A DNA stretch of 64,000 nucleotides from Acanthosepion esculentum (GCA_964036315.1 OZ038485.1:76605960-76669959); one strand, 5' to 3'. Counted from the stretch's first letter, positions 13,085 to 25,705 are shown. Notes: generated from the sequence alone by a model not told the origin. Translations and numbers: made by a program.

Positions 13085-13486
13085 GTGATAGCAACAACAG
13101 ACAGTGTAAGTAATGGCACCCTCAGTATTTTTACAAGTATCCGCAGGTTGCAGGTCTGCAGAGATGACTTTTTACAACAAAACATTTTTCTTTCATCATC
13201 CCAAGTCAGAAAACTTCCATCGAAGGAAAGGTTTCTTGTTTACAGTTTAAGTCAATTTGTTAATCTGCAGCACGTCTCCTATCTCCATGTCGATATTAGA
13301 CTACCAACTAAAAAGGCATTCCGGATTTTCATTTCAAAACTTGAACACATGAAAATGCTTTATGTGCAAAAATCGCAGTCTGAAGTCCAAGAAGTTTTTA
13401 ACGTTCTTTCCCAATTGTTGCTAAATTTGGTGATCGTCGTTGCAACAACACAAACACACCAAGGCGAAGGAAAACTTCGATTTTGA
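13085..13486 (+). CDS. Unrecognised 133-codon open frame, divergent to the SH3 exon
   Basis: An ATG-initiated frame of 133 codons runs in a transposon-free stretch, about 1.1 kb upstream of and divergent from the SH3 exon. I do not recognise the product. It has a central mixed alpha/beta-looking segment ('LSQFVNLQHVSYLHVDIRLP') and no signal peptide, zinc finger or low-complexity tract. A 'GACAGT|GTAAGT' sequence near the start resembles a splice donor, so it may instead be part of a non-coding or UTR exon. The length is long for chance in AT-rich DNA but not decisive. Confidence 0.2.
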   Translation: MIATTDSVSNGTLSIFTSIRRLQVCRDDFLQQNIFLSSSQVRKLPSKERFLVYSLSQFVNLQHVSYLHVDIRLPTKKAFRIFISKLEHMKMLYVQKSQSEVQEVFNVLSQLLLNLVIVVATTQTHQGEGKLRF

Positions 13487-13499
13487 AACTAGAAGAGAA

Positions 13500-16090
13500 T
13501 CGCCTTCAATGAGTTTTATATTTACACAAAAAATATTTAAGAACAGTCAACATGGCCTCAAAACAACAACAAAGTTTACAGTATGATTCATTCATGAGAT
13601 TCCAAAACTCAAGCGCTTCAAAAGAAAAGATTATTCGTTTAAAGTAAACAAAGATTTAAATTCAACTTTCGATCACACACAAACAACCTATGTTGGAAAA
13701 AGTAAGTAAACTTAGAGAACTGATCTTTAAGAATTTTATCATGCTTGGTTGGCAAAAAAGTGTAGGACTTCACTTGTTCAAGAACAAAAAAGAAAAGAAA
13801 AATAAAGACAGTACACTACAAACAGCATTTTTCGAAATGGAAAAATTACAAATAAAGTTTTACAAGTTTTCAATATTAAAAAATTTCCTTTTTATGATGA
13901 CAACTTTATGAACAAAAATTAGATTACTTTAAAAATAAAAATTCAGCTGCCAGAGAAAAGATCAAGATATCTTCGTTGAGGTTAATAATTTTATAAAAAG
14001 GAAAGATTTTTATTTTATGAAACTCGAATTATAAATCTTTCAGACTCTTAAAGTATAATTTAACAATTTTAAAAACATACACACAGTTGAGATTCCACCA
14101 AGATACTGATAGGTTAATTTTCATTTAAAATCATTGAAATATTACATACAATGAACTGAATGAACATGATTTTATTTTTACGTAAACACTACATTAAATG
14201 ATTGTAATTCAAAAAGATGGAAAAAGTCACTTATGATAATACATTGATAGTCAGAAATGTCCAACTCTGACTGAAAATCATTTCATTATGGACATTGTCA
14301 TTCTGTGTACACGCCTGTCACTGTGACACTAGTGTGACACGTTGGTCACTGGACTACCCCAAAAGTTTAAAACTCATCATTTTCTTCATATTTTTCCCGT
14401 TTTAAACAGAATGAAAACATAAACATTGAAAACTAAAAGCAATTATTACTGCTTGATTTTTTTATTATTAAAGAAAAAGTTTACCCCCAGAATTACAATG
14501 GATTACAATGGATTTTTTTTATTTTGTTCACGGCAACAATCAATTATTTGTGTCAGAATCAGCATGCGAAAAAATATTACGTGGTGTGTCAATGAATGAG
14601 TGAGGAGTTTTTATTTGTTTTTTTTGTTATATTACTGTAGCGATACAATCACGGTAGTAGTCTTCCATCCCCTTATTTTCTTACTCTGGTTGTTAAAATA
14701 TAAATTGTAAATGGAATTTTTATCAAATAGATTGATGCTGCCATATATTTCTTTGAATTAGTTTTTGGCGCACATTTTCCTCCAGATATATATATATTTT
14801 TTAAATATTTACAAAAATGAACACCCAAAATTTGATCCTGAATTCTACGCCAGTGCGATTTCTTTTTCTACTTTCTTTCTCTCTCTTTAATTGCAACTTC
14901 TTGGTGACTGATATTTTAATTTATTTGTATTTGCATTGTGCTTTAAGACTTTTTTGTTTTTTTGTTTTTAAACAATACTGAGTGTTGTTAAATTATCACT
15001 AGCTTCATGAATCCACACTTTCTATTTCTTTTTCACGATATGTTCACAGTAAAAATTCAAATTCAATGAGAAACAGCAGGGCTTTTTTACGGGTTTTCGT
15101 TTTCTTGTTTGTGCATAAGGAAATTTTTATTATTATGAATAAATAAATTTGATAGCAATAATTGTTCTTCACCTCAGTTTTTTAGTCCCTTAAAAAAACA
15201 CGCACTGTCATTTAAATGATAATATCAAATTGGTGATTTTAGAGACTGAGGACGACAGTACTTCATTTCAAACATTTTTCTTTTCTTTCATTGTTTGAAC
15301 AAGCATTACCGACTTGGTACTTGGGTTTAAGAGGCCTTGAATTTTTGGCTTATAATATATATGATAACAATTTTTCTATAGTAATTAAATCTGTATAAAG
15401 TTGGATTAAATTATTAATTTTACTGAACTAATTAGTAAGTTATAGCAATCAGTCAGTGTTTAGTTTATTCAGTTGCACAAAGAGTCAAAGAGTAAGACGC
15501 ATGTAGATGGGAACGCTGAGGAGTAAAGGACTAAGGAATATTTTTAAACTAAAGAAAAGATGTTTTATATCTTCTGTCAATGGAATCTCAGACTGTCTAC
15601 CTGTCAGCTAAAGCATGTATTTAAAAACCAGACGCTTAAAATCTCTCCCTTCCCTGCACACACTTTTTTTTACCAAAGCATTGCAGCATAGACTTGTGAG
15701 ATGGAACTTCAGGCCTTTTTAATCACCGAAATAAATCTCAGAAATGCAACAATTGTTTTGGATTGTTACTACTACACTACAAAATGTTGAGCTTGCAACT
15801 TGAAAAAAATAAATAGGGTGTTAAACATTTGCAAATTAATTTTTTACAAATTCTGAAATTAAAAACCAGTACCTTGTGTATCGCCATTTGTACACAGAAA
15901 AGCACTTAGAATTTTTATTAATGACATTTTATTTCAGGCAGATTTTTGCAATTCCATATTTTAATATGGAAGTGCAAAAATCTGTTCTCTTAGTTTGAGA
16001 AAGAATAGAGAACAGGCTGAAAAAAATGTTCGTTAGATTTTATTTTATCGATAGGGGAGAACATTTTGTCAAAAATATTCAGTTTGTGAG
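13500..16090. other. AT-rich non-coding stretch
   Basis: I see no transposon relic, RNA gene or convincing coding frame. The longest frame (13690-13911, 73 codons) is lysine-rich and AT-driven. Several poly-A and poly-T tracts are present. Confidence 0.5.
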
Positions 16091-16095
16091 AATTA

Positions 16096-16249
16096 GCTAA
16101 AACTCCAGCTGAGTTGGCGCCTTGACATCGGTGATTAAACGAGCTAACCTGGTTGAACATTACACCTGCACCTGATGAGTAATGAGTTCGATTCTCACTG
16201 GGTGCCCAATACTTGCGGTTTTGTGCCAAACTAAAACTGCAGCTGATTT
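16096..16249 (+). repeat. tRNA-like element flanked by a direct repeat
   Basis: Between two imperfect 22-bp direct repeats (near 16096 and 16227, sharing CTAAAACT and CAGCTGA) lies a ~93-bp segment starting GGCGCCT and ending GGGTGCC-CA. These ends can pair as a 7-bp acceptor stem with wobble pairs. A B box (GTTCGATTC) sits in a plausible T loop with flanking TGAG/CTCA. The anticodon arm is not convincing, so this is better read as a tRNA-derived SINE or tRNA pseudogene than as a functional tRNA. The flanking repeats could be a target duplication. Confidence 0.45.
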
Positions 16250-18200
16250 GGTATTTCTTTTCTCGGTTTCAAAAGGAATCTAAGAAAAAGTGCATAGAAG
16301 AATTCAAGAATAGATTTAAAATCTGGATTTCATAATTCTCTCGCTCTTTCTTCACAGTCAGTGAATTAATTTGTTTATGAAAAAAATTTAAAAAAATGTT
16401 TGTCGTTTATAAAATTTGTTCGATAAATTTTTACCTGGTCGTTAATGGCAGCCGGCATTATTTTAATATTTTAGTCACGTTTTCTTAATCGTAAAATAGT
16501 TGTTTTTTAAAATGAAATAAACTTTCAAAAAAGTTTTATTTTTGTAAAATAAAAACGTCATTTTTCTAACAAATCAGTTTCAACTTTTTTTTTATTTTGA
16601 AAATATCTTGTTTACTAAGGAAAAAATGTAATTATTTTCGTAGTCTTTGAAAGAAATATTTATTAATTATATTTGTGAAAATGATAGAAGTAAAGGAGAA
16701 AATATTTTCCTTCTTTTTTTCTTTTGTCTCTCCGAAAATATGAAACGCTCAGCTGACTCCGTGACTTAATGGGTTGTCGTTACTTTGAAATTAGGATCGA
16801 ATATTTAAGATTTTTAAATTTGTTTCCGCTTTAAATGATTTCCTCGTGTCATGTACCTATGTGTACTACTCACAAAATATCGAGAAGAAAAAAAAGAATT
16901 TGGGTTAAAAATTTTGTCCCCAACTGAATTCGAACCATTTACAACCAGAATGTGTTTCTTTTGTAAACGACTTTAATGAATAAAATTGACTGTTTTAATT
17001 TTCGAAATACTCGACAGATTTTTAAAGAATTTCATTGACTGAAGTGAAAACAAATGAAAAATCCATTGTGTAATTTTGAAGCATGTTTTGGTACAAGAAG
17101 CCAAAAGTAAAAGAAAACGTAATGCAACTGATTCAACAGATTTCTGAATAATAAGTGTAAGTAACGACATATACACATGTTTTTATTGATAGTCTCTTTT
17201 TAGATTAATAAAAAAAGGATAAATAGGTAGCGGCGTCTGTTTGTGCTGAATTTTGGCAGAGTGTACAAATCGATAGTGTCTGTCTTCTTGTGGTATGATG
17301 CACAAAGTAAAGATGTGTACTGCTTGTACGCACACAATTGCGTGATGTAGATAAAGTGTGAGGTTTACCTCGTAAAACTGAAGCTTTTCTTCAAAAGTCG
17401 TCTTTTTCAGGGGATTTGAACAAGAATTACAGCAGTTACAATTGTCCCAGTCTCATCACGACAAAAAGAGAATTGTAACAATTGTTCCTATCAAGGCAAT
17501 CAAGAGCAAACACTAATAAGAACAAAAAGTAATTTTTAAACATTTGAAATATGTTTTACAATACATTTATCCTGGTTGCATTCCATTTGAAATCTACTGT
17601 AGCTGTTTATATCTGAAAAAGGATTTAACATTCACATTTCCAATCATAGTCATTCAATACTTAAAATGCCACCAAGATGGTGCAGCCATATCATACACTG
17701 GTTTTCATCGCATAATTACCATCAGAGTGCTTTTTGTTCAGTCACCAAATATGATAACTAGATAGACTGAAATTAAGATTAACAATAAAATCTTAATATA
17801 TTGTCAAAATCTCAACAATTTTTTAAAAATTATTATGATTATTCTTAATCTTAATTATCACAATTATTAACCTTGTATCTCAAATAACGCCATAACGAAA
17901 ATATTTTAATGTTTACATATTAATAAATTAACATTGCTTATTGATTGCTTTTTACTCAAAAAAGCGTAAAGATTTGGTGAAAATATTTTAATATTAAAGA
18001 TAAATTAAAGTGGAATGATGTTTTACTCCCAACTTTACGATAATATTCTTCAACCATAATTTTAATTGAAGGGGTGGATAGATGTATAGAATTATTTCTA
18101 TTAATTAATAATAGAAAAAAAATATTAGAAAGAGAAAATTGATCAAACGTGTTGAAGTTTAAAAAACTGATAAAAAAGATTTGTTGGGCGAAAAGGAGAA
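16250..18200. other. AT-rich stretch with two possible tRNA-like boxes
   Basis: No gene is visible. A TGACTTAATGGG A-box-like sequence near 16761 with GATCGAATA downstream, and GGTTCGAATTC on the minus strand near 16925-16938, resemble polymerase III box sequences. They may be worn SINE heads. The rest is AT-rich without structure that I can name. Confidence 0.35.
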
Positions 18201-18214
18201 AAAAGACCATAAAA

Positions 18215-18500
18215 TCTTTTATCCCGAGTATTTTAAATGACGCAAAGCAAAAAACATAAGTCTCTTAATCGGGTGCAATTTGCAGAGAATCAAACATTTA
18301 TTACAATGATAAAAATATCCTTCACAATATACAAATTACAATATAGATCCTGCACAAAATTTCCCCTTATGTTCTTCAAATTATCAAGGCAAGTTAACAG
18401 TTCATTCAAATACAAATCGTGTAAAGCAAACGTTTTCTTTAACAATGATGGGATTTTAACAACTTACTTTTAAAGAACATGTAACAACTTTCATATAAAT
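18215..18500 (+). repeat. Repeat Z, uninterrupted copy
   Basis: This ~285-bp segment matches 54865-55060 followed by 56678-56755. Shared blocks include 'TCTTTTATCC.GAGTAT', 'ATTA(T/A).AAGGCAAGTTAACAGTTC'-like sequence, 'GTGTAAAGCAAACGTTTTC' and 'TCATATAAATCAATTTCTT'. Here the block is contiguous; in the second copy it is split by an LTR-like insertion. It therefore serves as a paralogous empty site. Confidence 0.7.
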
Positions 18501-18509
18501 CAATTTCTT

Positions 18510-19850
18510 AGAAACAAAAGAAATTTAGTTCGAAAAATCACAAATCAAAATGTCGCTGGTTCACGTTGATATTGAAAGTGGGGTGAAAGTTGAAGTTCGA
18601 AGTGAGGTGAAAAATCGTTAACCTACCTCAACGAAGTTACTTTTTAGGATCCTTTTAATGAATGCTCATATTTTAGGAACAGACGTCCTCAAATTTGAGA
18701 TAAACTTTCGCAAGTCTATAAATGCTATTTATATTATAAGAATTTAGAAGATGCTTCTTCTTTATTAGTACCAGAAGTAGTCTTTTATCATCCCAGGTCA
18801 CTGTGTCGTCTATTTTTCTTTTCAGCTGCAGTAGAGTTTTCTTATTTTTTTTTTAAATTAGTTCTTAATAAATTTTAAATAAAAATAGATTCTATATTAA
18901 TTTTTACAAACTTCCAATATTTTAATTATTTTTTCTCATACAATTTTAATATTATTGTTTATATTAAAAATAATTCATTCTTTTATATTTAATATGAGTT
19001 CAGTAATCCAAACAACTTTTGGAAGATATGATAATAACTTTTAACAAGCCTGATTAGTGACATTAATATCAGTTTCATTGTCATAATGAACTGGTAGAGT
19101 AGCCAAGAAAAATGCTAAATTTACAAGAAATCCAAACTCATTATCAATTAATACCGACATAATTTACTATTTTACTACTTTCATTGTGAAAATTTATTTG
19201 TAACAATAAGAGTAAAAATGACTGAATGGGAAAGGTGCTCAACTAGAACAATGCAAACAATAATGATTTGACCATACCAATCAGTGTATATACTCAAACC
19301 AAAATCTGTTTTAGAAAATGAAAGACACAAATTAGTTTGGGATTCAAAAGGATCACCAAGTTCAGCACCCCGCCCTAAAAAAAACAGATCAAGTTATAAT
19401 GACCAATGAGAAAAAATGAGACAGTCAGTGAATATCATTGTTCCAATAAATCCAATAATAACAAGTTGGCTAAATATCTGGTCCTTACCAGAAAACTGAA
19501 GAAACTATGGTAAGTAAAAGTGACAGTAGTACTGATAGTAGATGGAGCACTAGATCATTGTAGAGATTTGCTTACAATTTTTCTCTAGTGTAAGCCAGCC
19601 ACCATTTACCATTTAATGACTAGAAACAATGATAATAATAAATAATAAGGCGAAACAATATTAAAATAGTCTATAAAAAATGCACAAATATGCTCATCAG
19701 GCACCACTTCTTTATCCTCTAAGCGGATCAGAGCCCCGTATTTCTCATTTCTAAATCTTTTACCTCTATTAATATAGATGACAAGGCTGCGTATATTTAC
19801 ATGTGCAAAAACAGCAACCTGTTCACCCTAAGTTAGGTCCATATTAAGAT
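18510..19850. other. AT-rich stretch without recognised features
   Basis: No coding or RNA feature that I can support. The sequence is AT-rich, with several poly-A/T runs around 18840-19010. Confidence 0.5.
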
Positions 19851-19854
19851 ATCA

Positions 19855-20290
19855 ATGAAATCGCTCAGTGTTTTCCTGTTAACAGATAACATGACTCTGA
19901 TTGCTAACTTAGAAGTGGTCCTGCGGCAGGTAACATTACGCTTTTCAAAGGCCACAAAGCTCTTAGGCACTGAGGTCAACTTTAACAAGAGGGTCATCCT
20001 CTATCAACCCGTACTACATCCTAAATATCACATACATCCCATCACCTCCAACCTAACAAAAATGGAAATGATTCAGAACTTCACCTATCTAGGCATGCTA
20101 GTCTGGACAGAAAAAAAGGCAAAACAGTCTAAGGGTAATCAAGCTTTTAGCCGACTAGACAAATGTGTCTGGAGAACAAAACCTTCATGAAACGCACAAA
20201 AGGAATGTCTAAAATCATTATGCTGCCCACTTTTCTATAGGGTGCGGAATCCTGGGTTATATAACAGCACTACCTATTTCTACTAATGTT
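19855..20290 (+). pseudogene. LINE reverse-transcriptase relic (C2H2-tailed LINE family)
   Basis: A 111-codon frame contains 'LGTEVNFNKRVILYQPVLHP' and 'NFTYLGMLVW', then 'AFSRLDKCVWRTK'. This is the post-catalytic RT segment found in molluscan and flatworm LINEs of the '(T)EVM-QP...F-YLGS...AFGRL...VW' type. Just downstream, in another frame, 'GAESWVI' continues the family pattern. The catalytic box has been lost and no other domain remains. The element at 38.5-39.7 kb is a fuller copy of a related LINE. Confidence 0.75.
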
Positions 20291-20299
20291 GCCTCTATA

Positions 20300-22560
20300 C
20301 TATTTGCATTTGCATTGAAACGATTTCATCATTAACAATGTGGTTTTCAAATGAGCCAATATCATAAACGTTCAAAGGTATACAAAAAAGTACAGGAGGG
20401 TTGTATCGTATTCCCCAAACTCTCCTGTTTGGGGAACTAGTATCTGACTGACTGATAAATGGGACCCTACTGAAGAGGTACAAGAACTCTTTACAAAATA
20501 CCCTCTTCTCCTGTGCCTCCAACTACCATCAGTAAGAAACAAATACACCCAACAGGGTGATATTGAGATACAAGAAGATCTATTAAGCAACTTCCATCAT
20601 TGAAGCAAGCTCAGAACATAAGGAAATTACCAGCTACACAAGGCTTAAGACCCACATCTACACTCGTTGGGAATAGACATCATACCTTTCCTTCTGTATA
20701 GACCTCACTAGTCACCTAAGAAACCCAATTGTTTGTTAACGAAACATCACCACACAATTAAAAAATAGCATGCACTGTATTGACTCGAAACAAAACGTAT
20801 CAACTTGAAAAACCGGTGCGATTCTTTTTCCACTTTCATTGTCTATTGTTAGGAGTTTAAAAAACATATAACTGATAAAATTATTCAACAACTAACGGTT
20901 AACTCGGCTAATTTGTCGATTTTATTTTTTCCGGAATTTTATTGCTAGACATCCTTAACAGCATCTGTAAGCGAAGAGGCATTTAAAAGAAAAAGATCTT
21001 TTAAAAGCGTATCGTCAGTAGCCGGCATGGCTTTCGTGTTGTTTTATCCGTTCTCGATTAACAACACTGACAAAGCATGCTGATGAATGCATAACAATAG
21101 CACGTGGCATGCAGTGAAAGCCAGAGTGACAGCTTAATGGTAGCAATACAGGTTTGGAACCCACGTTGGTATTTATTCGCCTTTCTCATAAATATTACAC
21201 AGGATCAAGTTTAATATGGATCCCTCTGATAGGGATAAAAGTAAAACTTACACTCAATGCGGTCTCTGCTACAAAGGTGTCAGAGTGATAGACGACTTCA
21301 TTGCGAAGCTGCTGCCTCTGTATTGAGACCAACACGTCTGAATTGTGTGCTCTTTGACAGAGAAAGCTGATTCCAGTCAGAAAAGGCCGGTGATGGGAAC
21401 GATCATTGCATTAATGATTTTGTTGCTATACAATGCATTAATTTTTCTGACACTGACCGTGGAAGGACGGTTAATAATTCTAATCTGGCAGATTATTCGC
21501 TGTTAAATTCCCATCGAGTTCTTTCTTATATTGACCTGGTGCCAGTTTTATAGTAACTTATTTTAGAAAAAAAATTGATTGAGCTTGAGATTCTTCATAA
21601 ATTTTTGTTCTTAAGTTTTATATGTTTTCAACCCCAAAGGAATATTCAGTATTTATTTTCACAAAGTAATCTTTTTCACAAATAAATCCAATTATCAAGG
21701 AATACTGAAACTTTAACTTTCATTACTTGAAATTCAGTAGATGTTTTAAATGCGCGTCTATTTGTAGTAATATCCAAAATGTAATAAGCATGCGCATACG
21801 TACAACAGGTTCCAAGAAAAAAGCTACTAAAAATAGGCTTAGAAATTTACGAACGTAGTAGAAAACAGATCATGAAATATAGAAAGAGAATTTTCAACCA
21901 AACGCCGTAAGTTCGAATCAGTTAAAAAAACATTCGACTTTGTATTCCCTTAAAACAGATGAATACGAGATTTTGCAACAGATTGCAAATGATATAAAAA
22001 AAAATGCTAGAGCTATCTATACAAATCTACGTCGACCTTCTCTTTCCACAAAGCGAAGCGGCTAATGATCAAATGACTCACCGACAAATGAAACTACATA
22101 AGATCTTCTCGAAGTAATTCTGTTATACTTTTCTCCTGTAAATTATGAATAATTACATTTTATATGTATAAACTTTCCCCGTATCATGCGCATACCCATT
22201 TCTATGAACATTTCAAATAATACTTTATGAAAAGATACATCACAAAAAGCAAATTACAACATGCAAAAACGTTGTAAAAATGTACATAAATTGCAGTTTT
22301 TAATTTTACCATAATTATTGAACGTTTAATTGTATCTATAAGTAATTACCAACACTGTGATAGAAAGTCGTCCACATAAAAAAAATCTTTAAAAGCAGAC
22401 TTTCTAGTCAAAGGCATTTTGTTTCAACACACTTTGCAAAAGAAAATGTACTCGGTTTCACCTCTGTATATTATTTTGCATGTAAATATTTTGATGAAGT
22501 ATTTCATTTCAATTGATATATTGAGTGTTTTGCATATACACTTATTTCTAATGGTCTCCA
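20300..22560. other. Mostly unassigned; one tRNA-like unit near 21118-21175
   Basis: I see no coding feature. Around 21118-21175 the sequence 'GTGACAGCTTAATGGTAGC' followed by 'GGTTTGGAACCC' resembles the A and B boxes of a tRNA-derived SINE. The DNA between 21000 and 21540 is less AT-rich than its surroundings, which suggests a repeat body downstream of that head. Confidence 0.35.
20415..20436. repeat. Short inverted repeat (hairpin)
   Basis: CCCCAAAC and GTTTGGGG are separated by six bases, giving an 8-bp stem. Nothing ties it to a gene. Confidence 0.5.
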
Positions 22561-22569
22561 TGTATAGGT

Positions 22570-23620
22570 TTACGCAAAAGCCTTCGATAAAGTACACCAC
22601 AAAGATCTATTGGAACTGCACAGCAAACTTGATATATTTGTGAAGGGTATTAGAATAATCAAGAATCTGTATTGACAGCAAACCGCCTGCATACGGATAG
22701 AAACTGAGTTCAGCAGTTATACAAAAATAGAAAGCAGTGTAAGACAAGGGTGTGACTTTTCACCGGATTTATTCAACCTATACGGCAAGGCGATTCTGAA
22801 AGAACTAGAAGTCCTACCAGGATTCATTATTGGTGGACACAATCTTAACAACATAAGATATGCAGATGATACAGTGTTGATAGCAGGCTAAGAAAGAAAA
22901 CTAAAAAAAACTCCAACAGAAAGTAGTGAAGGAAAACGAGAAGAAATGATTAAACACCAATTGCAAGAAGACAGAACGCATGAGTGTTAGCAAAAGGATA
23001 AGCCCAAAGTGTGAATTGCAAATCGGAGATACCAAAATAAAACAAGTGCAGAAACTTAAATATCTGGGAAGTGTTTTAACAGAGGACGGAAAGTGTGACA
23101 CTGAAATCGGAAGGCGTATTGGAATAGCTAAAGATACCTTCCAAAAGCTAAGCAGAGTACTAAGAAATAGAAAAACTTCGCTAGAAACAAGGAAAAGAGT
23201 ACTAGACTATTACAAGATATCTGTCCACTTGTATGGCAGTGAGTGTCAGAAAATCTATCTCAAAGATGAAGAGATTTGAAGTAACAGAAAGTGTTTCCAC
23301 AGAAGAATGCTGAGGATACCTCGGTCCGAACGTGTGCGCAACAACGAAGTTTTAGAGGAAATTGATGCAAAAAGGAAACTTATACTTGACATAATGAAGA
23401 GACAGTTGTGGTTTATACATAATGAGTAAAGAGGGCTTGAAAAATCTGATACTCACAGGATAAATTGAAGGCAAGAGGAGCAGAGGAAAACAACTTAGTG
23501 AGTTTGAGTAAATGGATGGCGGAAGAGGGAGAAATAGCAGAAAGACAAAATTGATTAAGAGCTACAAGAGAAAGGAAGTTGTGTAGAGCCGTGATCGTTT
23601 ACATCCAGCGGGGGACACAG
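22570..23620 (+). pseudogene. LINE ORF2 relic (endonuclease/RT family), 3' half
   Basis: Starting at about 22575 the frames read 'AKAFDKVHHKDLLE', then 'SSVRQGCDFSPDLFNLY' and 'IRYADDTVLIAG' with an intact YADD box. These are followed by a 99-codon open frame (22980-23279) containing 'QKLKYLGSVLTEDGKCDTEI', 'RIGIAKDTF' and 'KRVLDYYKISVHLYGSEC'. After that come 'RMLRIPRSERVRNNEVLEEI' and 'KRQLWFI'. This is the RT palm through the carboxy terminus of a LINE common in molluscs. Several stops (for example within 22660-22990) inactivate it. Relatives lie at 8.2-8.5 kb and, inverted, at 30.9-31.2 kb. Confidence 0.88.
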
Positions 23621-23935
23621 CACAAGAAAAAGAAACTTAAACCTAGAAATATTTTTAGATTATAAGAATTTTTGGAGGATAGTAATGATTTACTGATACA
23701 AGTCATACTAATTATTCCGTAGCTGGAGGAGAGGAGGGGGATTCATTAGTTATGTGCCATCCGTGATACTTTCGATACATGACTGACGAGGCAGATTTTT
23801 TCCCGCAGTAGGTTGCTATTTCTTTCTGTGGTAGACCAGTTGCCATCCAAGGCTATAGAACCTGGTCTGTCCTGCTTTCTACCCATAGCTGGAGGGAGAA
23901 GAAGAGGATTCACACCTTTCCCAAGGGTATTATTA

Positions 23936-24126
23936 GCACGTAAGCGAATGTAATGGATTCGACTGGAATTTGAATTTGGCTCTACCGATTCCTCAATCCA
24001 AGCCGATATCCACTACTCCACCGTCCAAAAGTATTTGCACATAAGTGAATATAATGAACCCGATTGGAATTGGAATTCGGCTATTTGATTTCCAATTCCG
24101 AGCCGTTATCTATTACCCCACCCGCA
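23936..24126 (-). repeat. Tandem pair of ~100-bp SINE-like units
   Basis: Two adjacent units (about 23936-24028 and 24038-24126) share 'GCAC.TAAG.GAAT.TAATG', 'GA.TGGAATT..AATT.GGCT' and 'CCG.TATC.A.TACCCCACC'-like blocks. Read on the minus strand, the unit starts with a GGTGGGGTAATAGATAACGG-like tRNA-type 5' segment. A tRNA-derived SINE is the likeliest origin. Confidence 0.5.
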
Positions 24127-24139
24127 CAACCAAATTTAC

Positions 24140-24650
24140 AACATCTGGTATTCCCAAGTGGTCATTCAATTAGGTACTGACCAAACTCGACGTTGCTTAA
24201 CTCATTTGATGAAGACATTGTATGATGATATTTTCAATGGTAATATTCTGGTCTTTAGAATACTGCATAATGAATATCCCTGTATAAAATACATTGAAAT
24301 TCGATGCAAAATCTTTAAAAGTATATGTTCATAAAATGTTAGTTTTCCGTGTTGAAAATATTTTCAAATGGGTTACTGTGTTCATCCTCCGGATTCCTAT
24401 CATATTCTTATTTATCTAAATCCTCCTCACAATTTATTCAGTCAAATACACAACAATTACCACGGGCCAGCATGCACTTTAAACCATGGTTCCTTCACAA
24501 GTACTGATAACCACCACATGGATTCTTTGTTGAAAGTTTACAGTTAACAATGCCATATATTGAGAAGCTATTCAAGAGCAGTTGGTTCATCTGTCATAAT
24601 TGGAATAAGTTTACTCCTCTCAAGTTTCCATATGTCACACTCGTGCCACT
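24140..24650. other. Unassigned AT-rich stretch
   Basis: No feature is recognised. Confidence 0.4.
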
Positions 24651-24654
24651 TTGG

Positions 24655-24726
24655 AACGAGTGTGACACTGAGGCTGTGAAGTGGTTAAACATTGATTCTG
24701 AGCAGAAAAGGGTTAAGCCCAAAATG

Positions 24727-24809
<83 letters not shown>

Positions 24810-25330
24810 GGAGAGAGGAGATATTTTCTTTGGTAAAAATGGGACCGTCTGGATTTCTTATCTCCTAAAGTTTATTTTTCTTATTTGTTGAGTGTCTGGC
24901 ATGCGAACGAAAACAGATTAGGGGAACAATTTTATCTCTTTTTTGAGAAATTAGGAAAACACATGTCACTGGCAAACAAAAAAGTAGACCAGAATTTTAG
25001 TTAGCGAAAACGAATTGAGAAATGAAAACAGAGAATGAACCTCATGCGAAGGTTAAAATCGATCGGTCATAACAGGCAGGTCTTTTGGCCTAGGTTTTCG
25101 CTGAGACAGCAACCGGTTCAGGGATGGAAAACCGAGTCCCTCTTTGTGGAGAATTTAGATAAACAAATATATTTTCATTGATGAAAACAAATTGGGAAAT
25201 AATTTTATCTCTCGCTCGTTTGGAGCCGAAGTGCATATAAGCAGATGACTTTGGGGAGCTCAGGGACTTGGGCTGAGAAACCTCATCGAATACATCTGGA
25301 ACCCAGCCTTCCAGAAGTTTAGACAATGCC
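24655..25330 (+). repeat. Dispersed repeat X, copy 2
   Basis: This is homologous to 6455-7000 (see that entry), but it contains a (TA)n(GA)n expansion near its left end. The antisense frame over 25090-25326 carries 'FVFINENIFVYLNSPQRG'. It is treated as repeat-derived because the other copy carries a corrupted form of the same frame. Confidence 0.7.
24729..24808. repeat. (TA)n(GA)n compound microsatellite
   Basis: About 22 TA dinucleotides pass directly into about 17 AG dinucleotides, inside repeat X. The other copy of X lacks this expansion. Confidence 0.95.
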
Positions 25331-25559
25331 TAGTATCACTGTGGCGATTGATTGATTTTTTGTTGTACCAAGGTCTATATAACTCAGTTGAAGATTAATC
25401 CCACGATTTTCTCATTTTATTTTTCGTCGTGAAGATATAGTCCTTCCTCAATGTAGTATTCGCCAAGGCTTGAAGCAGCGCTGCCATTACGATTACATTA
25501 GATCTTCCACTACTCTGAGATCAAGAATAAAATGTGGGCAGAGACGGTGTGGATCGAAG

Positions 25560-25705
25560 CGCCCAGCGACAAACAACCAGCTTGGACCAGCGTCAGCATT
25601 GACCAGCACAGAGTTAGACCGTAGTTAAAACGTCGTCCTAAGACCCTGAGGACCGGACCACTAAGCGTGGTTAAAACCACTGGGTGTAGACGGCTACGAA
25701 AAGTC
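25560..25705 (+). repeat. Short dispersed repeat Y (SINE-like), copy 2
   Basis: This matches the reverse complement of 7035-7165. It is more GC-rich than the flanking DNA and begins near 'GGATCGAAGCGCCC'. Together the two copies define a ~130-bp repeat associated with repeat X in both loci but in opposite relative orientation. Confidence 0.7.

Noticed and set aside
16115..16207. Functional tRNA gene
   Set aside because: The acceptor stem needs wobble pairs, the T stem has a mismatch and no clear anticodon arm forms; tRNA-derived repeat is the better reading.
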